Source of the DNA: Haemophilus parainfluenzae
GTDB lineage: Bacteria > Pseudomonadota > Gammaproteobacteria > Enterobacterales > Pasteurellaceae
Direction of reading: 5' to 3'
Assembly (NCBI RefSeq): GCF_003252755.1
Contig: NZ_QEPT01000002.1
Coordinates: 367,774-431,773 of the forward strand
DNA: 64,000 bases
Under the pieces are notes generated by a model, which had not been told where the DNA came from, searched no databases, and was given only the letters and a program-made list of their open reading frames with translations. Each line of letters opens with the position of its first letter. Position 1 is the first letter of the stretch. Position numbers and translations under genes: made by a program. Shown piece by piece: positions 32,368-41,677 of this stretch.

Positions 32368-34098
32368 TTACATACGCTCCACTAATTGTTTAAAGAACCC
32401 TTTTTCTAATTGCAATAATTCTGCGTAAGTGCCTTTTTCAATTAGCTTCGCTTCATCAATCACACAAAGCTCATCAAATTGCTCAATCGCCGTTAACCGG
32501 TGAGTCACTATAATTAAGGTTTTATTTTCAGCATGGGCAAGAATCAAACGTAAAATTTGGCGCTCAGTTTCGCGGTCTAAACCTTCAGTTGGCTCATCTA
32601 ATAATAAAATTGGCGCATCATTAAGCAAAATACGCGCTAAGCCCAAACGACGTTGTTCTCCACCAGAAAGTGGACGGCCGCCATCACCTAGCCAAATATC
32701 TAAGCCTTGTTCTTGTTCCAATAATTTGCCTAAACCAACCTGATTTAACACCTCGATCATTTTTTCATCTGAAATATTGACCGCACTTGCGAATTGCAGA
32801 TTTTGACGAAGCGTATCGCTAAATACATGAACACGTTGTGTTAAAAAGCAGAATTGGTTGCGTAATGTGTCTTCTGAATAATCAGCAATGGGTTTTTCAG
32901 CAAGGCATAATTCTCCTTGATTAGCATCATAATTACGCACTAAAAGCTGTAATAATGTGGATTTTCCGCTGCCTGTTTTACCTAAAATTGCGACTTTTTT
33001 GCCTTTTTGAATAGTTAAATTCAAATTCTCTAAAGCACGATTTTGACGTTCAGGATAAGTAAAAGAAAGATCTTTGGCTTCAATTAATGTTGTGGCGTTT
33101 TGATCGAACTCCGCTTTGCCATTAAAAGCCACTAATGGTTGCTGCTCGATAATATCTGTCATACGTTCAGCTGACGCAATGACTTGCCCAATATGTAAGA
33201 ATGCAGAACCTAATGGCATTAAGATTTCAAATGAGGCTAAGGCCGCAAAAGTGAAGAGCGCAATAAATGCCATGCGATATTCATCATTACCAAACTCCGC
33301 TTGTGAGCTAAACCACAACATTGCGGCAATAATTAAACCATTTAAGAAGAGTGAAAGTGCAGTCGAAAATCCGCTTAAATTGGCTTCTTTTTGTTGATCG
33401 GCTTGCCAGTTAGCTTCAGTTTTAGCCATGTTATCTTTCAATTTATCTTCGGCATTAAAGAGCAATAATTCCGCTTGTGCTTGGATAAATTCTAAGAATT
33501 GCGTGCGATAAAGTGCACGTGAATGCACGAGTTTGTCGCCAAATTTTTTACCCAGTTGGTAGAAAACGGTTGGGATGATGAATACTAATAAAAGCAGGCT
33601 CACACCTAGACCTAAGGCTAAAGGTACATTGACAAAACTTAGACCAATACACATGGCTAGAATCACAAAAATAGCCGTAATAAATGGTGCAATTAAACGA
33701 AGATAAAGGCTATCGAGGGTATCTACATCCGATACTAAGCGGTTTAATAAATCGCTGTTACGGTAGCGATTTAACACTGCAGGACTTAATGGAATAATCT
33801 TCTCAAAAACTTGTACCCGTAATTTAGCCAAAATGCGGAAAGTCGCATCGTGCGTCACTAACTTTTCAAAATAGCGGAAAAGGGTGCGGCTAATAGCAAG
33901 CCCACGCACAGAAGCAGATGGATAGAAGAAATTAAATAACGTGCCAAGACCCGCAATTGCTGTTGCTGCTAAAAACCAACCCGATGTGGTTAGCAAGCCA
34001 ATACTGGATGCGAGGCCTGTAATCATTAAAACCAAGCCTAAAAATAAAGGCAACTTGGCGAATTTAAATAAACGTAAAAAGGGAATTAAAGCACGCAT
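32368..34098 (-). CDS. cydC: Glutathione/cysteine ABC exporter subunit CydC
   Basis: Half of the heterodimeric CydDC exporter that moves thiols to the periplasm and is needed for cytochrome bd assembly. The 576 residues have a six-helix membrane domain and an ATPase domain with Walker A GKTGSGKST, signature LSGGEQRR and Walker B ILLLDEPTEGLD. The start overlaps the cydD stop by one base. Confidence 0.93.
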   Translation of the reverse strand: MRALIPFLRLFKFAKLPLFLGLVLMITGLASSIGLLTTSGWFLAATAIAGLGTLFNFFYPSASVRGLAISRTLFRYFEKLVTHDATFRILAKLRVQVFEKIIPLSPAVLNRYRNSDLLNRLVSDVDTLDSLYLRLIAPFITAIFVILAMCIGLSFVNVPLALGLGVSLLLLVFIIPTVFYQLGKKFGDKLVHSRALYRTQFLEFIQAQAELLLFNAEDKLKDNMAKTEANWQADQQKEANLSGFSTALSLFLNGLIIAAMLWFSSQAEFGNDEYRMAFIALFTFAALASFEILMPLGSAFLHIGQVIASAERMTDIIEQQPLVAFNGKAEFDQNATTLIEAKDLSFTYPERQNRALENLNLTIQKGKKVAILGKTGSGKSTLLQLLVRNYDANQGELCLAEKPIADYSEDTLRNQFCFLTQRVHVFSDTLRQNLQFASAVNISDEKMIEVLNQVGLGKLLEQEQGLDIWLGDGGRPLSGGEQRRLGLARILLNDAPILLLDEPTEGLDRETERQILRLILAHAENKTLIIVTHRLTAIEQFDELCVIDEAKLIEKGTYAELLQLEKGFFKQLVERM

Positions 34099-35858
34099 TA
34101 TTGAATATCCTCTTTTCGTTGAGCCAATAATTCGGCAAAGAAGCCTTGATCTTTTAATTGGTTGAAATGCCCTTGTTGAACAATTTCACCTTCTTGCATC
34201 ACAAAAATATTGTCACATTGTTTTAGATCTTCAATACGGTGTGTGATCATTAAGGTCGTTTGGTTATGGCTCATTTCCGCAAGGGCAGCAAGTACCAGAT
34301 TTTCAGACTGAGCATCGAGGCTAGCCGTTGGCTCATCGAGTAATAATAAATTGCCTTTGCGTAGTAAAGCACGAGCGATCGCTAAGCGTTGAGCTTGACC
34401 TACAGATACACCAATGCCGCCATCTTTAATTTCGCTATCCAAGCCTAATTTATCGGTAAACTCTTTCGCTTGAGCAGAAATCAAGGCTTGCTCGATTTGT
34501 GCGTCGGTGGCTTGAATATCACCTAAAAGTAGATTTTCTTTGATGCTACCTTGTAGCAATAATGGGTTTTGACCTACCCACGCAATTTGTTTGCGCCAGT
34601 CGCTTAAACGGCTTTGATTCAGTTCCACACCGTTAATTTTTAAGCTGCCTTCATAAGGCAAGAAACCGAGTAATACATTGATTAAAGAGGTTTTTCCTGC
34701 ACCACTTTGACCCACAAGTGCAATATGGCTTTCTTTCGGAATATGGAATGAAAGCGGCTTCGTTAATGCTTGACCTTGTGGAGAAAGCGCTACTAAATTT
34801 TCAGCCAGAATCTCGACCGCACTTTGCACTGGAATTTGTTCATTGCCTTGATGTGCAATTAAATAATCTGCCTCTAAGAAATCGACAATGGCATCAGCAG
34901 CACCAATACCGGCTGCACGATCGTGGTAGTAAGTCCCGAGATCACGCAATGGCTGATAAAACTCTGGTGCCAGAATTAAGCAGAAAAAGCCGGTAAATAA
35001 GGTTAGCGTGGTGCCATAAGTGCCAAATTCGACTTGGCCTAAATAGCTAAAACCAAAGTATACCGCCATTAAAGCAATGGAAATGGAGGTGAAAAACTCT
35101 AACACGGCAGAAGAGAGAAACGCCATTTTAAGCACAGCCATTGTGGTTTCTCGGAAGTCTTCCGTTGTGCTTTCAATATGTTGAGTTTGTTCTGAAGTGC
35201 GGTTGAAAAGACGTAAAGTTTCTAAACCGCGTAAGCGATCCAAGAATTGTGCACTTAAGCGAGAAAGGGTCGCCATATTTTTTTGGCTGCTATCTGCCGC
35301 CGCAATCCCCACCAGAATCATAAAAATTGGTACAAGCGGTGCCGTGAACATCAAAATCAGTCCTGCCGCCCAGTTGAGCGGGAATACGGCAATTAAAATC
35401 ACCATTGGTACAATGGCAGACAAACTTTGCTGTGGTAAGAAACGTGCATAGAAGTTATGCAGATTTTCCACTTGTTCAAGCATGATACTTGCCCAGCTAC
35501 CGGCTGGTTTATTATTGATGGTGGCCGGCCCAACTTGATGGATTTTGTCTAAGATCTTTTGGCGCATATGATTGCGCAGTAATCGACCTGCTTTAAAGCC
35601 AATTTTTTCGCGTAGCCATAAAATAACCGAACGCAAAGCAAAAGTCATGATTAATGCAATAAAATATGGAACCAGTTCAGTGCGATCGACATTTTGCATA
35701 ATCAGCTTGTCGAGCAATGTCGCAAGAAAATAGGTTTGAGCCACAAGAATTAAGGAAGAAAGTGTGGCAAGGGCAATATTGGTGCGCATTAATTTTTTAA
35801 CAGGTTGTTGCTGCGCACGAAGCCATTTTTGTAAATATTTTTGGCGAAGTTTGTCCAT
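34098..35858 (-). CDS. cydD: Glutathione/cysteine ABC exporter subunit CydD
   Basis: Partner of CydC, 586 residues, with six membrane helices and an ATPase domain. Walker A is GQSGAGKTS and Walker B LLLLDEPTASLD. The signature loop is degenerate (SVGQAQRL instead of LSGGQ), which suggests unequal ATP sites in the dimer. It precedes cydC in one operon; trxB lies upstream on the same strand, giving a thiol-redox block. Confidence 0.93.
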   Translation of the reverse strand: MDKLRQKYLQKWLRAQQQPVKKLMRTNIALATLSSLILVAQTYFLATLLDKLIMQNVDRTELVPYFIALIMTFALRSVILWLREKIGFKAGRLLRNHMRQKILDKIHQVGPATINNKPAGSWASIMLEQVENLHNFYARFLPQQSLSAIVPMVILIAVFPLNWAAGLILMFTAPLVPIFMILVGIAAADSSQKNMATLSRLSAQFLDRLRGLETLRLFNRTSEQTQHIESTTEDFRETTMAVLKMAFLSSAVLEFFTSISIALMAVYFGFSYLGQVEFGTYGTTLTLFTGFFCLILAPEFYQPLRDLGTYYHDRAAGIGAADAIVDFLEADYLIAHQGNEQIPVQSAVEILAENLVALSPQGQALTKPLSFHIPKESHIALVGQSGAGKTSLINVLLGFLPYEGSLKINGVELNQSRLSDWRKQIAWVGQNPLLLQGSIKENLLLGDIQATDAQIEQALISAQAKEFTDKLGLDSEIKDGGIGVSVGQAQRLAIARALLRKGNLLLLDEPTASLDAQSENLVLAALAEMSHNQTTLMITHRIEDLKQCDNIFVMQEGEIVQQGHFNQLKDQGFFAELLAQRKEDIQ

Positions 35859-35879
35859 AGATTTGTAGAGTTAGTATTT

Positions 35880-35985
35880 AAAAAGTTCTCCCTCTCTATT
35901 GAGAGGGAGCTTGAAGGGCGAGTTTATTGATACAAAATTGATTCTTTAAAATCTCCCTTAACCCCTCTTGGCTAAAGAGGGGGAA
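35880..35985. repeat. Two related intergenic inverted repeats, trxB-cydD
   Basis: CTCCCTCTC pairs with GAGAGGGAG across TATT at 35888-35909, and CCCCTCTT pairs with AAGAGGGG at 35962-35982. The first is followed by a short T run on the minus strand and could end trxB transcription. The second looks like the dispersed 'AGAGGGG' intergenic repeat common in Pasteurellaceae. Confidence 0.5.
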
Positions 35986-36000
35986 AATAAATAAGGAAAT

Positions 36001-37005
<1,005 letters not shown>

Positions 37006-37043
37006 TTATAAAGCCTTCATGCATAAAAAAATAGTTGATCGTA

Positions 37044-37901
37044 TTAGTAAAGCAATGAATACAGCAATCGGCGATATTTATTGGTGATAGGATCTGCATT
37101 GCCAATGGCTGATAAAATAGATAAAAACTGTTGTTTCACTTCACCATTTTCTGCAGAAAGATCTTGTTTTAGAATGCTAAATAATAAATCTAATGCTTCT
37201 TCGTTTCGATTGGCTTGATGTAGCTGAACTGCCAATTTCAACGCAATTTCAGGCGTTGGATTTTTCGCATAATCCGCTTGTAATTGCTGAATTTCTGGCG
37301 TATCGGCTGCTTTAATTAAAAGCTCAATCTGTGCTTGTAAGCCATGCCAACGGCTGTCGCGATCCTGAATCGGAATTTGCGCTAAAATATCTGCCGCAGG
37401 TTCCGTTTTCTTCATGGCAATGTAAGTTTCCGCATAAAGTAACGCCACATCACTGTTTTTCTTATCCGAAAGTTCCCAGGCTTCTTTCAGTAATGGAAGA
37501 GCAGAGTCGTAATCTTCCACTTGTAAAAAATCCAAGGCTTTTTGGAATTTTAAATCTTCTTCTTTTGGCAAAATGGCGCTTAAACGTTGTAATAAGCTGG
37601 CTTCATCTAATGCACCAGGGAACGCATCTAATGCTTGTGCCTCTTTGAAAAGATAGGTTGTTGGTAACGCTTGAATACGAAATTGGGCAGCAATCATTTG
37701 CTCCGTTTCACAATTGACTAAGCCTAGAATAAATTGTCCTTGGTGTTGTTCTGCAACACGTTGTAGAACTTTTGCAAAATCTGCCGATTCTTTATGGCTT
37801 GGCGCATAAAAGTTAATGACAAGCGGGGTTTCCACCGAACGTTGCAACGTTTCAGTAAGATTTTGTTCGTTCAGTTCAACTAAAAAAGGTAAATCTGCCA
37901 T
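37044..37901 (-). CDS. cnoX: Thioredoxin-like co-chaperone CnoX (YbbN)
   Basis: Thioredoxin fold (about residues 1-110) followed by TPR-like helices, 285 residues. The position of the thioredoxin CxxC reads SHKE, so it cannot do disulfide exchange by the usual mechanism. This agrees with CnoX proteins acting as holdases that pass substrates to GroEL and DnaK. It is upstream of trxB on the same strand. Confidence 0.85.
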   Translation of the reverse strand: MADLPFLVELNEQNLTETLQRSVETPLVINFYAPSHKESADFAKVLQRVAEQHQGQFILGLVNCETEQMIAAQFRIQALPTTYLFKEAQALDAFPGALDEASLLQRLSAILPKEEDLKFQKALDFLQVEDYDSALPLLKEAWELSDKKNSDVALLYAETYIAMKKTEPAADILAQIPIQDRDSRWHGLQAQIELLIKAADTPEIQQLQADYAKNPTPEIALKLAVQLHQANRNEEALDLLFSILKQDLSAENGEVKQQFLSILSAIGNADPITNKYRRLLYSLLY

Positions 37902-37976
37902 TTTTATTCCTTGATAAATGGAAAATGATGTCTGATTTTAACAAAGTGCGGTCAGTTTTAGAAATGTTTTACAGGA

Positions 37977-38005
37977 AAAGAAAAGGGCAGTGTTAATCTG
38001 CCCTT
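37977..38005 (-). terminator. Terminator of the NCS2 permease gene
   Basis: AAGGGCAG and CTGCCCTT form the stem around a 7-base loop, with a T-rich run on the minus strand. Confidence 0.8.
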
Positions 38006-38020
38006 ATTCGCTATCTATTT

Positions 38021-39331
38021 TTATTCTTTTGTTTCTTCCGCTTTATCTTCTGGAAGCATGAGGTTAAGAATTAATGCAAGTAGTGAGCCCACGGTAATGC
38101 CTGAACCGAGTACTTCTTTGAAAAAGTGCGGTAATTTATCAAGCAATTCTGGACGAGTCGTCACGGCTAAGCCACAGCCAATTGAAATCGCGATAATTAA
38201 ACCATTGCGTTTGCTACGTGCCACTTTATCCAACATTTGGATACCTGCAGCGATAATCATCGCGAACATCATCAAGCCTGCACCGCCTAATACTGGTAAT
38301 GGAATTGATACAATTAATGCACCAAATACAGGGAATAAGCCCGCTAGCGCTAGAAGCACACCGGTTAGTGCAACCACGTGACGGCTAGCCACGCCCGTTA
38401 GTGAGATGACACCAATGTTTTGTGAGAATGAAGAGAATGGTGTGGTAGACATAATGGCGGCTAAAGCTGAACCTAAACCATCGGCTAGAACCCCGCCGCG
38501 TAAATGTTTACCGGTGATTTCTGTTTGAGTCGCATTACCCAGTGCTAAGAAGTTACCGCTTGATTCAACGATCGTGACTAAGTACGCAATGGACATGCCG
38601 ATTATACCTGAAATTGGGAAAGCTAAGCCAAAGTGTAGTGGTTGTGGAATTGCGAAAGTTTGTGCTTGTTTTACACCTTCAAAGCTCACCCAACCCATCG
38701 CCAAACAAACAATATAACCTGTCATCATGCCAATAACGATCGCTGCGGCGGAGAAAATGCCTTTGCCCCATTGTACGAGCGCAACCACGATCACCAACAC
38801 AAAGCTCGCCATCATTAAATTTTCAGGTGTCGCATAATTCGCATCACCACGTTGCCCACCCGCGAACCAGTCAACGGCAACAGGAATCAGGCTTAAACCG
38901 ATCATCATAACGACAGTACCAGTCACAATCGGTGGGAATAATTTACGAATATACGGCATAAAGAAGCTGCCGATAATCATTACTAATGAGCCAACCAGAG
39001 ATGCGCCTAAGATACCCGCAATGCCATATTCACTAAAACCAATGGCCAGTGCGGCGGCAACGAAAGTAAAACTGGTTCCCATCACACTTGGTAAACGAAT
39101 GCCCACAGGTCCCAAGCCTTTACATTGAATAACGGTCACCACACCCGAAATCAAGAGTGCAGCATTCACTAGCGTAATGGTATCTTCGGTAGGTAATTTT
39201 AAGACGTTACCAATGACCAATGGTACAGCAATAATACCCCCGAGTGCGGCAAGTAAATGTTGTGCCGCAAGGAGTAAACTCAATCCGAAAGGTGGTTTGT
39301 CTTCCACCGTATAGAGCAGGTTGTTATTCAT
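38021..39331 (-). CDS. NCS2-family purine (xanthine/urate-type) permease
   Basis: Inner-membrane proton-coupled nucleobase transporter, 436 residues with about 14 helices. The substrate-site block QNIGVISLTGVASR matches the xanthine/urate branch (XanQ, UacT) better than uracil permeases, and AAQHLLAALGG in helix 1 is typical. A palindromic PurR box lies in the promoter, which supports a purine substrate. Exact specificity is open. Confidence 0.85.
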   Translation of the reverse strand: MNNNLLYTVEDKPPFGLSLLLAAQHLLAALGGIIAVPLVIGNVLKLPTEDTITLVNAALLISGVVTVIQCKGLGPVGIRLPSVMGTSFTFVAAALAIGFSEYGIAGILGASLVGSLVMIIGSFFMPYIRKLFPPIVTGTVVMMIGLSLIPVAVDWFAGGQRGDANYATPENLMMASFVLVIVVALVQWGKGIFSAAAIVIGMMTGYIVCLAMGWVSFEGVKQAQTFAIPQPLHFGLAFPISGIIGMSIAYLVTIVESSGNFLALGNATQTEITGKHLRGGVLADGLGSALAAIMSTTPFSSFSQNIGVISLTGVASRHVVALTGVLLALAGLFPVFGALIVSIPLPVLGGAGLMMFAMIIAAGIQMLDKVARSKRNGLIIAISIGCGLAVTTRPELLDKLPHFFKEVLGSGITVGSLLALILNLMLPEDKAEETKE

Positions 39332-39383
39332 TTGGTTTCCCTAAGTAAAAAAATTGTGCGAATTATACGTTAATTTTTATTTA

Positions 39384-39399
39384 CCGCAAACGTTTGCGT
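39384..39399. promoter_or_regulatory. PurR operator
   Basis: CCGCAAACGTTTGCGT contains the perfect palindrome CGCAAACGTTTGCG and matches the PurR consensus ACGCAAACGTTTNCGT closely. It lies about 55 bp before the NCS2 permease start on the minus strand, where purine-dependent repression would be expected. Confidence 0.8.
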
Positions 39400-39410
39400 A
39401 AAGAGAATAA

Positions 39411-39452
39411 AAAAGTGTGGTTAAAATTACGTGATTTTCAACCGTACTTGCT
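39411..39452 (-). terminator. Degenerate paired-uptake-signal hairpin after the DASS gene
   Basis: AAAGTGTGGTTAAAAT and ATTTTCAACCGTACTT face each other, each one or two bases from the uptake core. Paired uptake sequences often act as terminators in Haemophilus. Confidence 0.5.
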
Positions 39453-39463
39453 TGATTTAAAGG

Positions 39464-40861
39464 CTACATCCAGAATAGATAAGCAATGGTTCCAATAATG
39501 ACCATACAGGTTAAATCAATAAATTTACCCACGCGGATCATTTCGGATTGTTTAACGAAACCAGTGGAGTACACAATTGCATTCGGTGGGGTACCAACCG
39601 GCATCATAAAGGCACAAGAGGCACCCAAACCAATAATCATCGCAAAACCAAGCGGTGGCATATTTAGTGCTTGTGCGATGGAAATAAAGATTGGAACAAG
39701 TAAGGCCGCACTTGCTGTGTTTGACGTAAATTCAGTCAAGCAGACAATAAAGGCTGCAACAATTAATGCCATCACATAGTAGTGTCCCCCTTCAATAATG
39801 AAGACGATACCATCCGCCATGATTTTGCTTGCACCAGAATGGGTAAGCACAGAACTTAAGGTTAAGCCACCACCAAAGAGGAATAACACGCCCCATTCTG
39901 TATTTTCTTGTACTTCTTTCCAGCTTGCGATCCCGGTTACACAGATGACAATTGCTGCTGAGAGCGCAACCATACTGTCAAAGCTGCCAATGGGTTTTGG
40001 TAAACCTAATAATTGAGAAAGAATAGGGTTGATGTAGCCACCAAAAATCCAAAGAATTGCCACGGTCACAAAGATAGTTAAGGTTAAAATACGTTTTTTC
40101 GTTATGTGAATTTTGGCAAATTCCGCATCAAAACGAAGGCCAAGTTTGGGTTTAAAAACAAGGTATAACCAACCAATAATTACAGGGAATAAAATTAGCA
40201 TGACTGGAGTGCCATACATTAACCAGTCTGCAAAACCTAAATGAAGTTGAGATGCTGCAATGGCATTCGGTGGGCTACCTACAAGGGTTCCCATACCACC
40301 TATGGTAGCACTATAAGCAATGCCTAATAATACGAATACATAAGTATTGTGATCTTTATTACGGTCTAACTGACTTAAAATGGTCATTGAAAGTGGGATC
40401 ATCATTGCAGCAGTAGCGGTATTGCTCATCCACATGGACAAAAATGCTGTTGCGATGAATAAATAGAGTACAGCAACAGATAACCGACCCCGCGCTAACT
40501 GCATGATTTTATTAGCGATCATTTGGTCGATCTTTTGCACATTTAATGCTGTTGCAAGTGCAAAACCACCGAAGAATAAAAAGATAGTTGGATCTGCAAA
40601 GGCTACGAGGGCTTCTCGACTATCAGCTAATCCTAATAGAACAGATAGAATTGGAACGAATAATGCAGTGATGGTTACACTAACTGCTTCGGTGAGCCAT
40701 AGAATGGCCACAAATGCGAGTAAAGATAATCCTTTATTCTCAGCAGGGGCAAAAGGAAGTGTATTGAGTAGAATAAAAAAGAGAGCTACATCAGAAAGGA
40801 ATATAATAGTTTGTTTATTCCATGCTTTTCGTTGAGAGTTTGTGACAGATATTACTTGCAT
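39464..40861 (-). CDS. DASS (SLC13) sodium/anion symporter
   Basis: Inner-membrane transporter of the divalent anion:Na+ symporter family, 465 residues. Two sodium/substrate Ser-Asn-Thr motifs are present, SNTATAAMM near residue 143 and SNTASAALL near 387, as in the dicarboxylate carrier VcINDY. The start chosen (MQVISVTNSQ) has AGGAAAAAAT upstream. Succinate or a related dicarboxylate is the likely substrate, by family only. Confidence 0.88.
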   Translation of the reverse strand: MQVISVTNSQRKAWNKQTIIFLSDVALFFILLNTLPFAPAENKGLSLLAFVAILWLTEAVSVTITALFVPILSVLLGLADSREALVAFADPTIFLFFGGFALATALNVQKIDQMIANKIMQLARGRLSVAVLYLFIATAFLSMWMSNTATAAMMIPLSMTILSQLDRNKDHNTYVFVLLGIAYSATIGGMGTLVGSPPNAIAASQLHLGFADWLMYGTPVMLILFPVIIGWLYLVFKPKLGLRFDAEFAKIHITKKRILTLTIFVTVAILWIFGGYINPILSQLLGLPKPIGSFDSMVALSAAIVICVTGIASWKEVQENTEWGVLFLFGGGLTLSSVLTHSGASKIMADGIVFIIEGGHYYVMALIVAAFIVCLTEFTSNTASAALLVPIFISIAQALNMPPLGFAMIIGLGASCAFMMPVGTPPNAIVYSTGFVKQSEMIRVGKFIDLTCMVIIGTIAYLFWM

Positions 40862-40949
40862 ATTTTTTCCTATATTTTTAAGGCCGGCGATTTTAGCATA
40901 ACAGGCCTCAGTCAGGAAATAATGCATACTAAAAATTGATTATAATAAA

Positions 40950-40991
40950 AGAAAGGTGCAGTCAAAACTAGATGCTTTTTGACCGCACTTC
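40950..40991. terminator. Paired-uptake-signal hairpin
   Basis: An exact uptake core (ACCGCACTT at 40982-40990) faces a degenerate one (AAAGGTGCAGTCAAAA), separated by a short loop. It ends the uracil-DNA-glycosylase-family gene, which reads toward it. Confidence 0.65.
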
Positions 40992-41021
40992 ATTAATTAA
41001 ATATCAATTTAGCGAGATAAA

Positions 41022-41603
41022 TTAACGAGATAAAATCGCTTTCACTTGCTTTTGCAATGCCGGGATAATCTCTTGTTCAAACCATGGATTTTTCTTGAGC
41101 CAAATTTGGTTGCGTGGAGAAGGGTGAACGAGCGGGAGAAATTGAGGCAGAAAATCACGGAAATGGTGAACCGTTTCAGTCACATTAAGCTCGTTTTCTG
41201 GTAAATAATATTTTTGTGCATATTGCCCGATAAGAATGGTGAGCTCTATGTTGGGTACGTTAGCTAAAATCGGTGCATGCCATTTCTCTGCAAAGCCTTT
41301 TCGTGGCGGTAAATCACCCGATTTGCCTTTGCCTGGGTAATAAAAATCCATCGGGATGACTGCAAACATACCTGAATGGTAAAAGGTATCGCGATCCACA
41401 CCCAGCCATTCACGTAGGCGATCACCGCTTTTATCATTCCAATATAAACGACTTTCTTGGGCTTTAATTCCTGGGGCTTGTCCGACGATATTAATACGAG
41501 CTGTCGTTGGTGCAGCAAAAAGCGGTTCAATGCCTTTTTCGGTGAACGATTGATTGTCGGGATCTTGCATGATGGATTGAGTGATTTGAGTAAGTGTTGG
41601 CAT
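41022..41603 (-). CDS. Uracil-DNA glycosylase-family protein
   Basis: A 193-residue protein of the uracil-DNA glycosylase superfamily. Motif 1 reads GQAPGIKAQES near residue 41 and motif 2 HPSPRN near 160, placing it near the family 4/5-like bacterial proteins and not near Ung. It likely removes damaged bases, but catalytic activity is not certain and iron-sulfur cysteines are absent. Confidence 0.8.
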   Translation of the reverse strand: MPTLTQITQSIMQDPDNQSFTEKGIEPLFAAPTTARINIVGQAPGIKAQESRLYWNDKSGDRLREWLGVDRDTFYHSGMFAVIPMDFYYPGKGKSGDLPPRKGFAEKWHAPILANVPNIELTILIGQYAQKYYLPENELNVTETVHHFRDFLPQFLPLVHPSPRNQIWLKKNPWFEQEIIPALQKQVKAILSR

Positions 41604-41619
41604 AGTACTTCCTTATTTA

Positions 41620-41656
41620 TTGAAATAAAAATAGCTCACTTTTGATGAGCTATTTT
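41620..41656 (-). terminator. Terminator of nrdD
   Basis: AAAATAGCTCA pairs exactly with TGAGCTATTTT around a 7-base loop, with T-rich sequence following on the minus strand. Confidence 0.85.
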
Positions 41657-41677
41657 ATCATAATCAATATCGCGGCA

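Noticed and set aside
32114..32428. An open frame across the 4.5S RNA region
   Set aside because: It overlaps the well-conserved SRP RNA and has no ribosome site or protein homology.
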